A stretch of 16,844 nucleotides of DNA from Paracoccaceae bacterium (GTDB lineage: Bacteria > Pseudomonadota > Alphaproteobacteria > Rhodobacterales > Rhodobacteraceae). The stretch is from NCBI GenBank assembly GCA_026982255.1, contig JALSHL010000115.1, forward strand, positions 1-16,844, read 5' to 3'. Each line of letters starts with the position of its first letter. Within the stretch, counting starts at the first letter, position 1. Shown here piece by piece: positions 1-7,146 of this stretch. A model generated the notes under the pieces. The model saw only the letters and a program-made list of their open reading frames with translations. It made no database searches and had not been told where the DNA came from. A program made the position numbers and the translations under genes.

Positions 1-219
1 AAGCTTCTGGTCTCGAAAAAAGAACTGTCCAGACTCTGGCAGGCCATCGGGCGACAGGGCATGACCCTTGTGCCGCTGAAAATCTATTTCAACGACAAGG
101 GCCGCGCCAAGTTGTTGCTGGGCATCGCCAAGGGCAAAAAGAAGCAGGACAAGCGCGAGACCGAGAAAAAGCGCGACTGGCAACGCCAGAAATCGCGGCT
201 GTTGCGGGATCGGGGGTAG
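1..219 (+). CDS. smpB: SsrA-binding protein SmpB, C-terminal part
   Basis: The reading frame is open from base 1 and ends at TAG 217-219, giving the last 72 residues of a protein whose start lies outside the window. The visible part has the hallmarks of SmpB: a segment LLVSKKELSRLWQAIG, then TLVPLKIYFNDKGRAK, LLLGIAKGKKKQDKRE, and a basic tail ending in RQKSRLLRDRG. SmpB binds tmRNA (SsrA) and brings it to ribosomes stalled on broken mRNAs, so that the nascent peptide is tagged for degradation and the ribosome is freed; the basic C-terminal tail reads the empty mRNA channel. The last 18 bases of the gene are repeated exactly at 2237-2254 on the far side of the next gene. The protein end appears intact. 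Identity is sure; the N-terminal half cannot be judged. Confidence 0.93.
   Translation, partial: KLLVSKKELSRLWQAIGRQGMTLVPLKIYFNDKGRAKLLLGIAKGKKKQDKRETEKKRDWQRQKSRLLRDRG
202..219 (+). repeat. 18-bp direct repeat, left copy (end of smpB)
   Basis: The sequence TTGCGGGATCGGGGGTAG forms the last five codons and stop of smpB, and recurs base for base at 2237-2254. The bases on either side differ (G and G here, A and C in the other copy), so the identity is exactly 18 bases. An exact match of this length 2 kb away is not expected by chance. It brackets the AT-richer acyltransferase gene and looks like the duplicated core of an insertion or attachment site. Confidence 0.9.
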
Positions 220-222
220 GGT

Positions 223-2196
223 ATGAAATATCGCCCGGAGATCGATGGCCTGCGTGCCGTAGCGGTGATGCCGGTCATTTTTTTCCACGCCGGACTCGGC
301 TTGTTTAGTGGAGGGTATATCGGGGTAGATATATTTTTCGTCATTTCCGGGTATTTGATAACGACCATTATTGTTGAAGACATTTCCTTGAAAAAGTTTT
401 CGCTTGCCCAGTTCTACGAACGTCGCGCCCGCCGTATACTTCCCGCCCTATTTTTTGTTATTGTGGTTTCCATCCCGTTTGCCTCGTTCCTGCTGGCAGG
501 CACATCTCAGTTGGAGTTTTCGCAAAGCATTGTTTCCATAACCTTATTTGTCTCCAACTTTTTTTATTGGGAACGTAGTGGTTATTTCGAGACAGCTTCC
601 GAACTGTTACCATTTTTGCACACTTGGAGTCTCGCGGTCGAGGAGCAGTTTTATATATTTTTTCCTTTACTCTTAATCGCGCTATGGCGATTTAACCTGC
701 GCACTATCGTATCCATATTGCTGATCCTACTACTATCTAGCTTAAGCTTAAGCCAGTGGGCTTCGACGCGATACGCCGCCGCGAACTTCTATCTGACACC
801 GATGCGCGCATGGGAGCTATTAATCGGCGTATTATTGTCAATTGCCCTCACGTTTTCAAAAGATGGTTTCCGCTCCAACAATCCGGCAAGTTTACTCGGA
901 TTAGGGCTTATAATTTTTTCGATTTTCAGTTTCGATGAAAAAACCCCGTTCCCAAGCATTTATGCGTTGGCTCCAACCGTTGGAGCAGCGCTGATAATTC
1001 TTTTTGCAAGCAAGGATACGATTGCCGGCAAGCTGCTGTCACGGCGCGGTTTCGTAGGCATTGGATTAATTTCCTATAGCGCTTACCTGTGGCATCAACC
1101 ATTACTGGCCTTCGCGCGCCTCTCCGACATTTCGCCGATATTGTCTGCATGGCAGATTTTCGCATTGATATCCGCATCATTGGCTCTCGGCTGGCTTAGC
1201 TGGAGATACATTGAAACGCCCTTTCGAAATAAGCATCGTTTTTCAAGAAAACAAATTTTCTCATTCGCCGCCACTGGGGGTGTTGTCTTGATAACACTGA
1301 GTTTCAGCGCTGAAATGTTTCCCAATTCCAATGCTTTTGGAGGGGTGTTTGAAAAAATCATTCCTTCCTCACTGGATGAATGCAGCGGGATCATCCCGAG
1401 AGATGGGGAGTGTGTCATCGGCGCCGACGTAATCCCAACGGTGGCAATTATCGGGGATTCACATGCTATGGCACTGGCAAACTATTTCGGTCCCAGCCTC
1501 GACAAGGCTGGACTGAGCGCCGTTCAAATTGCCAAACCTGGATGTATTCCTATCCAAAAACTGATTCGGACTGACGGAGATGGACTGTGCAAATCTTTCA
1601 ATGACGACGTGTTTCAGTATTTGGTCGAGAACAAAAATATCACGACAGTGGTGGTATCCGCCCGTTGGACAATCGCATTGATGAGGACGCGATTTGATAA
1701 TCTGGAAGGCGGCGTAGAACTCGGCGGCAATGCAAACTACTTTCCTGCCGGTGTCGACGTTGAAAAACTTACCGACGAAAATGTCAGGGACCTGCTTGCT
1801 GTACATATCCAACAGGGCATTCAGGGGCTTCTTGATATCGGCAAGCGTGTGATATTGGTTTACCCTGTCCCGGAGGTTGGATGGGAACCTGAGCGTGTGG
1901 CATTTATTCTTACGCGAATAAAAGGTATACCATTCGAAGAAATAGAGCTTTCAACCAGCTATTCAGTTTTTAAGGAGCGGAACTCGGCCGCATATGCCGC
2001 GCTGGACAGCGTTCCGCCGAACCCTCGGCTTTTACGTATTTTTCCAGAAACTCTGTTCTGCAACACTAAAATTCAGGGGCGTTGTTTAGTCGCGTTCGAT
2101 GGCAAACAATATTACCGGGATGACGACCATTTGGGTCAGGCTGGGGCACAATTGGTTATTGATCAAATGATGGAACTTCTCCTCCGTTCTAGATAG
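223..2196 (+). CDS. membrane O-acyltransferase with SGNH domain (OafA/YrhL type)
   Basis: The 657-residue protein begins with the acyltransferase-3 signature (YRPEIDGLRAVAVMPV, then FFH with the likely catalytic His22), continues with GGYIGVDIFFVISGYLIT and FYERRARRILPAL, and has about ten hydrophobic membrane segments to about residue 370. A periplasmic SGNH-hydrolase-like domain follows: GDSH at 411-414 with the nucleophile Ser413, and a late D-x-x-H at 633-636. Proteins of this build move acyl (often acetyl) groups across the inner membrane onto surface sugars such as O-antigen or exopolysaccharide; the actual acceptor here is unknown. The start ATG is only three bases after the smpB stop, and its only ribosome-binding stretch is the G-rich end of smpB, so it probably rides on smpB transcription. 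It is much more AT-rich than its neighbours and lies between 18-bp direct repeats, which suggests transfer. Both domains look intact. Confidence 0.9.
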   Translation: MKYRPEIDGLRAVAVMPVIFFHAGLGLFSGGYIGVDIFFVISGYLITTIIVEDISLKKFSLAQFYERRARRILPALFFVIVVSIPFASFLLAGTSQLEFSQSIVSITLFVSNFFYWERSGYFETASELLPFLHTWSLAVEEQFYIFFPLLLIALWRFNLRTIVSILLILLLSSLSLSQWASTRYAAANFYLTPMRAWELLIGVLLSIALTFSKDGFRSNNPASLLGLGLIIFSIFSFDEKTPFPSIYALAPTVGAALIILFASKDTIAGKLLSRRGFVGIGLISYSAYLWHQPLLAFARLSDISPILSAWQIFALISASLALGWLSWRYIETPFRNKHRFSRKQIFSFAATGGVVLITLSFSAEMFPNSNAFGGVFEKIIPSSLDECSGIIPRDGECVIGADVIPTVAIIGDSHAMALANYFGPSLDKAGLSAVQIAKPGCIPIQKLIRTDGDGLCKSFNDDVFQYLVENKNITTVVVSARWTIALMRTRFDNLEGGVELGGNANYFPAGVDVEKLTDENVRDLLAVHIQQGIQGLLDIGKRVILVYPVPEVGWEPERVAFILTRIKGIPFEEIELSTSYSVFKERNSAAYAALDSVPPNPRLLRIFPETLFCNTKIQGRCLVAFDGKQYYRDDDHLGQAGAQLVIDQMMELLLRSR

Positions 2197-2236
2197 TAGT
2201 GCAACATACTTCGTTTTCCTCAATATTCTGTCTGTA

Positions 2237-2254
2237 TTGCGGGATCGGGGGTAG
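2237..2254 (+). repeat. 18-bp direct repeat, right copy
   Basis: Exact copy of bases 202-219 (TTGCGGGATCGGGGGTAG). It lies 40 bases after the acyltransferase stop and 33 bases before the start of the peroxidase-related gene. The sequence left of it (2197-2236) is AT-rich and unlike smpB; the sequence right of it is GC-rich host-type DNA. This right copy therefore plausibly marks the old smpB/downstream junction. Confidence 0.9.
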
Positions 2255-2260
2255 CGGCCT

Positions 2261-2282
2261 AAACTCCCCTGAAAAGGAGTTT
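2261..2282 (+). promoter_or_regulatory. hairpin that would cover the ribosome-binding site of the next gene
   Basis: AAACTCC (2261-2267) and GGAGTTT (2276-2282) are perfect inverted complements with an 8-base loop. The right arm contains the GGAG of the Shine-Dalgarno sequence AAGGAG (2274-2279) that serves ATG 2288. Folding would hide this ribosome-binding site. Three A-U pairs at the stem base make it only moderately stable, so it could act as a mild translational brake or a DNA operator, or have no role. Confidence 0.4.
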
Positions 2283-2287
2283 CCCGA

Positions 2288-2854
2288 ATGCCGTTTCTGC
2301 CCAGCCTGCCCGAGACCGCCCACCTTTCCGACCTGTTCGGCCAGTTCCCCCGCGGCGTGCAGCCGTTGATGGAATACACCGACGCCGTGCTGCGCGACGA
2401 GGGCGAGTTGTCCATCGGCGAGCGCGAGCTGATCGCCACCTATACCTCGGCCCTCAATGCCTGCACCTTTTGCTACGGCGCGCATAAAATCTATGCCGAG
2501 GCCTTTGGCATCAGCGAGGAAATGATCGAAACGATGGTGGCCGATATCGACTCGCTCGAAGGGATGGACAGGCTCAAGCCGATCCTGCGCTATGTGCGGA
2601 AACTCAATACACTGCCGACCAAGATCATCCCCGCCGATGCGCAGGCGGTTTACGACGCCGGCTGGTCCGAAGAGGCCCTCTACGAGGCGACGCTGGTCTG
2701 TTCCCTGTTCAACATGATGAACCGGATTATCGAGGGCACCGGCGTCAATTTCGACTATGCGGGGAACGAGGGCGTGCATTCGATGAACCGCGACGCCGCC
2801 GATCCGGCCAACCACACCTACAGCGCCTATGGCAAACGTCTTTCAACGGAGTAG
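2288..2854 (+). CDS. AhpD-like / carboxymuconolactone decarboxylase family peroxidase-related protein
   Basis: The 188-residue protein carries the AhpD-type core: SIGERELIATYTSALNAC followed by C59-T-F-C62-YGAH66. The two cysteines form a redox pair and the His three residues on from the pair belongs to the family's proton relay. AhpD-like proteins reduce peroxides or reduce partner peroxiredoxins; length and sequence match the subgroup usually called peroxidase-related enzymes. It is cytoplasmic, with no signal peptide. ATG 2288 is preceded by AAGGAG with an 8-base spacing, a strong site that may be masked by the hairpin at 2261-2282. Before the acyltransferase segment arrived it probably followed smpB directly. 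It is convergent with rsmJ; the 54 bases between them hold no clear terminator. Substrate and partner are unknown. Confidence 0.85.
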   Translation: MPFLPSLPETAHLSDLFGQFPRGVQPLMEYTDAVLRDEGELSIGERELIATYTSALNACTFCYGAHKIYAEAFGISEEMIETMVADIDSLEGMDRLKPILRYVRKLNTLPTKIIPADAQAVYDAGWSEEALYEATLVCSLFNMMNRIIEGTGVNFDYAGNEGVHSMNRDAADPANHTYSAYGKRLSTE

Positions 2855-2908
2855 CCCCATGCGATTCCGGCTCCGATCCACCTACGGGTGCGGGAACTGT
2901 TCGCTCCG

Positions 2909-3508
2909 CTAAACCATAAACACATCGTAGCGCGTCGATTTGCCGGTGATACTGTGCGAAGGTCGCGGGATGCCATCCGGCAGCGGTGCCTTTTGCGGCC
3001 ATTTCAGCACTACCCGTTTGCCCGCACTCGCCAGTGCCACCCGCAACAGGTCGGTGGAATCCGCATCCACACCGACGATCTCGCGGATCAGGCGCATTTC
3101 CTTTTTCACCAGCGCGGAATTTCCCCGTGGCGGGTGCATGGGGTCAACCAGCACCACCTCGGGCGCAAGATCCGGCAACAGGTCACGCGCATCGCCCTGC
3201 AACAAGGTCATCCGGTGCGCCGCTTCGGCCACTTCGCCCCCCGCCGCGCGCGCCACGTCCAGCGCCGCGGCCAGTTTCGCGTGCATCACAGCGGAACGCT
3301 CGATCAACGTCACCTCCGCCCCCAGTGATGCCAGCAGAAACGCATCGCGGCCCAGCCCCGCCGTCGCATCGACAATCGCAGGCGTCTTGCCCCCCTTCAT
3401 GCCGATGGCTTTGGGCAATGCCTGCCCGCGCCCGCCACCGAACCGCATCCGGTGGGCCACGGCGCCGGAGGTGAAATCTATCACCAGATTGTCGGCGGGA
3501 TTGCTCAC
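2909..3508 (-). CDS. rsmJ: 16S rRNA (guanine-N2) methyltransferase RsmJ-like
   Basis: A 199-residue class I SAM-dependent methyltransferase. The SAM loop is DATAGLGRD (47-55), an acidic residue closes the next strand (LIER, 68-71), and VDPMHP (121-126) matches the RsmJ D-P-M-Y/H-P active-site motif; the C-terminal LKWPQKAPLP and RYDVFMV are also typical. RsmJ methylates N2 of G1516 (E. coli numbering) in 16S rRNA. E. coli RsmJ is about 250 residues; this one starts about 50 residues later, in the segment VIDFTSGAVAHRMRFGGGRG that normally precedes the SAM loop, so the short N-terminal extension is absent but the catalytic domain is complete. The start is GTG 3508, overlapping the smc stop as GTGA, which implies translational coupling to smc. 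No better start lies upstream without entering smc deeply. Confidence 0.88.
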   Translation of the reverse strand: MSNPADNLVIDFTSGAVAHRMRFGGGRGQALPKAIGMKGGKTPAIVDATAGLGRDAFLLASLGAEVTLIERSAVMHAKLAAALDVARAAGGEVAEAAHRMTLLQGDARDLLPDLAPEVVLVDPMHPPRGNSALVKKEMRLIREIVGVDADSTDLLRVALASAGKRVVLKWPQKAPLPDGIPRPSHSITGKSTRYDVFMV

Positions 3509-6500
3509 CCCTCGATGATCTCCTCGGCACGGCGCAGATCAACGCTGACCAGTTGCGAGACGCCCTGCTCGGCCATGGTCACCCCGAACAGCCGGTCCAT
3601 GCGCGCCATGGTCACCGCATGATGGGTGATTATCAGAAAGCGCGTGTCGGTCTGTTTGGTCATCTCGTCCAGCAGATCGCAAAACCGCGTGACGTTGGCG
3701 TCGTCCAGCGGCGCATCCACCTCGTCCAGCACGCAGATCGGACTGGGATTGGCCAGAAACACCGCGAAAATCAGCGACAGCGCCGTCAATGTCTGCTCGC
3801 CGCCCGACAGCAATGACAGGGTGGAGAGTTTCTTGCCCGGCGGCTGGCACATGATTTCCAGACCGGCCTCCAGCGGATCATCACTTTCAACCAGCACAAG
3901 GTTGGCGTCACCACCACCGAACAGATGTTTGAACAGGGTGGTAAAGTTCTTGTTCACCTCGTCAAAGGCCGCGAGTAGCCGTTGCCGCCCCTCCTGATTA
4001 AGGTTGGCAATACCGTGGCGCAGTTTCTTGATCGCCTCTTCCAGATCGGTTTTCTCGCCATTGAGTTCGTCGAACTCCGCCTGCACCTCGCGCGCGTCCT
4101 CCTCGGCCCGCAGGTTGACCGCGCCGAGCGCATCACGCTGACGTTTCAACCGGTTCACGTCGTTCTCGATCATTTCCGAGGGCGGCATTTTTTCGGGGTC
4201 GGCCTCCAGCGTTTCCAGCAATGCCGCCGGCTCCAGCTCCATTTCCTCGCGGATACGGTCAGCCGCTGCGGTGACACGGAAACCGGCAGCCTCGGCCACG
4301 GCATCAGCGCGGGCGCGGGCCTCGCGGGCCTCCGACGCGGCGCGTTCGGCGGTGCGCTCGGCCTCCTCGGCGGCGCGCAAGGCATTTTCCCCGGCTGCCA
4401 GCGCGTCGGCGGCGGCCGAGCGCCGGTCCTCGGCCTTGTCGATGGACTTTGCCAGTTCCTCACGTTTGGCGGTGATCTCGTCGGGAGCAGTGGTGGCAGC
4501 TTTCAGGTCCGCCTCGCTCTCGATCTTGCGCGCCTCCAGCTCTCCGAGCCGTTTTTCCGCGTTTTCAAGGCGCAGCTTCCAGCCGCTGACCTCTTTGGTG
4601 ATTTCCTGCATCCGGCGCACCCGCGCCTCGCCCTCGCGGCGCAATTCGTCCGAGAGCGATCGTTTGGTGAGCATGGTCATCCGCGCCGCCTCGACCGCCA
4701 CCTTGCGCGCCTCCACGGCATCGCGCGCGGCATCGAGGTCACCGAGGTCGTCAATCCCCCGTTCCGCCTCGCGCAAGGCGCCACGCGCCTCAAGCCCCTC
4801 TTCCTCGCGACGCGAGACCGCCATGCGCAGGGTTTCCAGCTTGCCTTTCAACATGTCCTGTTCGGCCTCGGCGCGGGACAAGGCGCGCGAGGCATTGCTG
4901 GCCGCCCCGTCCGCCTCGCTCCGCTCGCGCCGTGCAGTCTGGTCGGCCTGCTGCGCCGCCTCCAGCGCCGCCTTGGCCGCCCGATGTGCCGTGCGCGCGG
5001 TTTCGGCGCGGGCCTCGGCCACCTCCAGTGCTTCGGTCAGTTCCGCCAGTCGGTTGACCTGCTGCAAACGCAGCGCAGCAGCAGACGGCGCATCATCCGC
5101 ACCGGCGCGATATCCGTCCCAGCGCCACAAATCCCCCTCGCGCGAAACCAGCCGCTGGCCGGGCTGCAACTGCGCCTGCAACCCTGCACCGTCGGTGCGC
5201 TCCACCACCCCGATCGCCCCCAGCCGTCGCGCCAGAACCGCCGGTGCCTGCACATGATCGGCCAACGGGGCCGCACCGTCCGGCAGGGGCGCCGTGCTGT
5301 CATATTCCGCCAGCCGCGCCCAGCCCGATACACCGTCCAGCCCAACCTCGGGCGCCTTCAGGTCATCCGCCAGCGCCGCGCCCAACGCTGCCTCGAACCC
5401 CTTGTCGGCGCGCACATTGTCCAGCAGTTGCGGGCCGTCGCCCTGATCCCGTTCAATCAACCTTGTCAACGCCGAAACCTCGGCACGCAGGGCGTTCGCC
5501 TCGCCATCCGCCGCAGACAGATCGCCGCGCGTTTCGGATTCTGCCGCCTGCGCCGTCGCCCGCGCGGTTTCGGCCTGCGCCAGCGCCGCTTCGGCCCGTG
5601 TAGCGGCCTCGGTGGCCTCCTGCTGCGCGGTTTTCGCTGCCTGCAAACGCTCGCCCGCACCGGACAGGTCCGCCTCGATCTCGGCCGCCGCCGCCCGCGC
5701 GCGCGCGGTTTCCGCCGCCAGTTTTTCAACCGTGGCCTGCGCTTCCTCCAACCGCCGCCGCGCGGCCTGATGACGGGCGGACAGGCGCGCCGCATCCTCG
5801 GTCAGACGGTCGAGTTCCGATTCCTGTTCCTGCAACACCGTTCCGGCCTCGCGCGCGGCATCCTTGGCCGCCTCCAGCCGGTCGTCATGGCCCTTGTGCG
5901 CCTTTTCCAGCGCCGCCTTTTCCCATTCCAGCCGCTCGATGGTTTCACCCGCGTCATGGTTCAACCCCTTCTCGCGCTCCATGTCGCGGGACAACTGGGC
6001 AATACGGGCCTGCAAATCCTCGATGGTCTGGCGGGCGCGGGCCTCCTGATCGTTGAGCGCGTCACGCTCCACCAGCAAGCGTTGCAATACCGCACCGGCG
6101 ATGGCTTCTTCCTCGCGCAGTGGCGGCACTTTTGCTTCGGCCTCCGCCCGCGCCCGTGCCTTTGTCGAAGCATCCCCCTGCGCCGAGGCCGCCGCCTTGG
6201 TCGCCTCGGTCAGCGCTGTGCCTGCGTTCTGGCGCTCCACATCCGCCTCGCGCCAGCGACGATAGAGCAACAGGCCCTCGGCACGGCGCAGCTCGTCCGC
6301 GATCTCGCGATAGCGTGCCGCCTGACGTGCCTGCCGAGCCAGCGAGCGCAACTGGCTTTCGAGTTGCTCCAGCACATCCTCGATCCGCGCCATGTTGGTT
6401 TCGGCACCGTTCAGCTTCAACTCCGCCTCGTGGCGACGCTGATACAGGCCGGAAATCCCCGCCGCTTCCTCCAGAACACGCCGCCGCGTTTTCGGCTTGG

Positions 6501-6963
6501 CGTTGATCAACTCGGAGATCTGCCCCTGCCGCACCAATGCGGGCGAATGGGCGCCGGTCGAGGCATCGGCAAACAGCATCTGCACATCGCGCGCCCGCAC
6601 ATCCTTGCCGTTGACCTTGTAGGCAGAGCCGGCATCGCGGGTAATCCGCCGCACGATTTCCAGCTTGTCACTGTCGTTGAACCCAGCCGGTGCCAGTCGT
6701 TCGCTGTTGTCGATGGTCAGCGTCACCTCGGCATAATTGCGCGCCGGACGGCTGGAGGCGCCGGCGAAAATCACGTCCTCCATGCCCGAGCCGCGCATGG
6801 ATTTGGCGCGGTTCTCGCCCATCACCCAGCGCATGGCCTCCAGCAGGTTCGACTTGCCGCAACCGTTCGGCCCGACCACGCCTGTCAGCCCCGGCGCGAT
6901 GGCCAGTTCCGTGGGATCCACGAAACTTTTGAACCCCAGAAGTCTGAGTTTGTTGAACTGCAC
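3505..6963 (-). CDS. smc: chromosome segregation protein SMC
   Basis: SMC is the ATPase core of condensin, which extrudes and aligns DNA arms from the replication origin together with ScpA/ScpB. The protein has the full five-part layout: N-terminal ATPase head with Walker A GPNGCGKSN (31-39), a long Ala/Glu/Arg-rich coiled coil, a globular hinge about 505-630 (around GFEAALGAALADDLKAPE), a returning coiled coil, and the C-terminal head with signature LSGGEQ (about 1052), Walker B ending in catalytic LDE (about 1079-1081), and the H-loop ITHH. I chose GTG 6963, giving 1152 residues and the conserved beginning QFNKLRLLGFKSFVDP; a GGCGGG lies 8 bases upstream. A longer open frame reaches ATG 7026, but its extra 21 residues are not conserved in the family and would cover the candidate promoter. 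It precedes rsmJ, with which it overlaps. Confidence 0.95.
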   Translation of the reverse strand: MQFNKLRLLGFKSFVDPTELAIAPGLTGVVGPNGCGKSNLLEAMRWVMGENRAKSMRGSGMEDVIFAGASSRPARNYAEVTLTIDNSERLAPAGFNDSDKLEIVRRITRDAGSAYKVNGKDVRARDVQMLFADASTGAHSPALVRQGQISELINAKPKTRRRVLEEAAGISGLYQRRHEAELKLNGAETNMARIEDVLEQLESQLRSLARQARQAARYREIADELRRAEGLLLYRRWREADVERQNAGTALTEATKAAASAQGDASTKARARAEAEAKVPPLREEEAIAGAVLQRLLVERDALNDQEARARQTIEDLQARIAQLSRDMEREKGLNHDAGETIERLEWEKAALEKAHKGHDDRLEAAKDAAREAGTVLQEQESELDRLTEDAARLSARHQAARRRLEEAQATVEKLAAETARARAAAAEIEADLSGAGERLQAAKTAQQEATEAATRAEAALAQAETARATAQAAESETRGDLSAADGEANALRAEVSALTRLIERDQGDGPQLLDNVRADKGFEAALGAALADDLKAPEVGLDGVSGWARLAEYDSTAPLPDGAAPLADHVQAPAVLARRLGAIGVVERTDGAGLQAQLQPGQRLVSREGDLWRWDGYRAGADDAPSAAALRLQQVNRLAELTEALEVAEARAETARTAHRAAKAALEAAQQADQTARRERSEADGAASNASRALSRAEAEQDMLKGKLETLRMAVSRREEEGLEARGALREAERGIDDLGDLDAARDAVEARKVAVEAARMTMLTKRSLSDELRREGEARVRRMQEITKEVSGWKLRLENAEKRLGELEARKIESEADLKAATTAPDEITAKREELAKSIDKAEDRRSAAADALAAGENALRAAEEAERTAERAASEAREARARADAVAEAAGFRVTAAADRIREEMELEPAALLETLEADPEKMPPSEMIENDVNRLKRQRDALGAVNLRAEEDAREVQAEFDELNGEKTDLEEAIKKLRHGIANLNQEGRQRLLAAFDEVNKNFTTLFKHLFGGGDANLVLVESDDPLEAGLEIMCQPPGKKLSTLSLLSGGEQTLTALSLIFAVFLANPSPICVLDEVDAPLDDANVTRFCDLLDEMTKQTDTRFLIITHHAVTMARMDRLFGVTMAEQGVSQLVSVDLRRAEEIIEG

Positions 6964-6997
6964 GCGCGATACCCGCCATGATTCTTGTCGATAGAAC

Positions 6998-7026
6998 AGG
7001 ATTCCGGCTGGTGGGGCGCGAGTCAA
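6998..7026 (-). promoter_or_regulatory. candidate sigma-70 promoter for smc
   Basis: On the minus strand TTGACT (7026-7021) is followed after 17 bases by AATCCT (7003-6998). The -35 is good (5 of 6), the -10 poor (3 of 6). It would start transcription about 25-30 bases before GTG 6963, which suits the shorter smc start. It is a pattern match only. Confidence 0.3.
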
Positions 7027-7060
7027 CCGATAACCCCTCTATATGGCGCATAAGCACCAG

Positions 7061-7069
7061 TTATCCACA
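7061..7069 (+). promoter_or_regulatory. perfect DnaA-box sequence between smc and the FMN reductase gene
   Basis: TTATCCACA matches the high-affinity DnaA box consensus TTATNCACA exactly. It sits alone in the 183-base divergent intergenic region, about 100 bases before the smc start. DnaA acts as a transcription factor as well as an initiator, so it may tie smc or the reductase to the replication cycle. A single box does not make an origin, and a match of this kind turns up by chance about once in several tens of kb. Confidence 0.45.
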
Positions 7070-7083
7070 AGATATCGGGGCAA

Positions 7084-7128
7084 TTTGCGCTCTTGCGGTT
7101 TTTGCCAACCCCCGTAAGGTGGCGCAAA
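7084..7128 (+). promoter_or_regulatory. inverted repeat and weak promoter before the FMN reductase gene
   Basis: TTTGCGC (7084-7090) and GCGCAAA (7122-7128) are perfect 7-base inverted complements, 31 bases apart. Between them lies a weak promoter-like pair, TTGCGG (7093-7098) and TAAGGT (7115-7120), spaced 16 bases. A regulator binding both arms, or an RNA stem, could control the reductase gene. Both parts are pattern matches. Confidence 0.25.
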
Positions 7129-7146
7129 ATTTAAGGGGGAAAGACC

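Larger units (their letters stand above)
220..2254 (+). other. putative acquired segment between 18-bp repeats
   Basis: One repeat unit plus the DNA between the copies spans 2035 bases and holds one complete gene, the acyltransferase. Removing it would rebuild a compact arrangement in which smpB is followed after about 68 bases by the peroxidase-related gene. Base composition supports foreign origin: the line 541-600 inside the segment has 23 G+C of 60 (38 percent), while the line 2341-2400 just outside has 41 of 60 (68 percent). There is no integrase, transposase or terminal inverted repeat inside, so the mechanism is unknown. It could be a site-specific insertion whose recombinase acts in trans, a remnant of a larger island, or a microhomology-driven event. 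Confidence 0.6.

Noticed and set aside
2189..2815. Minus-strand frame of 208 codons opposite the peroxidase-related gene
   Set aside because: It overlaps a well-supported gene with an active-site motif and a strong ribosome site. The antisense product resembles no family I know and looks like a composition shadow.
2855..2908. Terminator between the peroxidase-related gene and rsmJ
   Set aside because: Only 4-bp stems (such as CACC/GGTG at 2879-2890) without a T-run are present, too weak to call.
3982..6981. A 999-codon open frame on the plus strand opposite smc, with further long Arg/Ser/Pro-rich frames nearby
   Set aside because: It lies fully over the SMC coiled coil. GC-rich codon use with few A/T third positions removes stops from the opposite strand. 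The translation is low-complexity and has no recognisable domain.
7021..7146. Replication origin near smc
   Set aside because: Only one DnaA box, with no cluster of boxes, no clearly AT-rich unwinding region and no dnaA or hemE-type neighbour.
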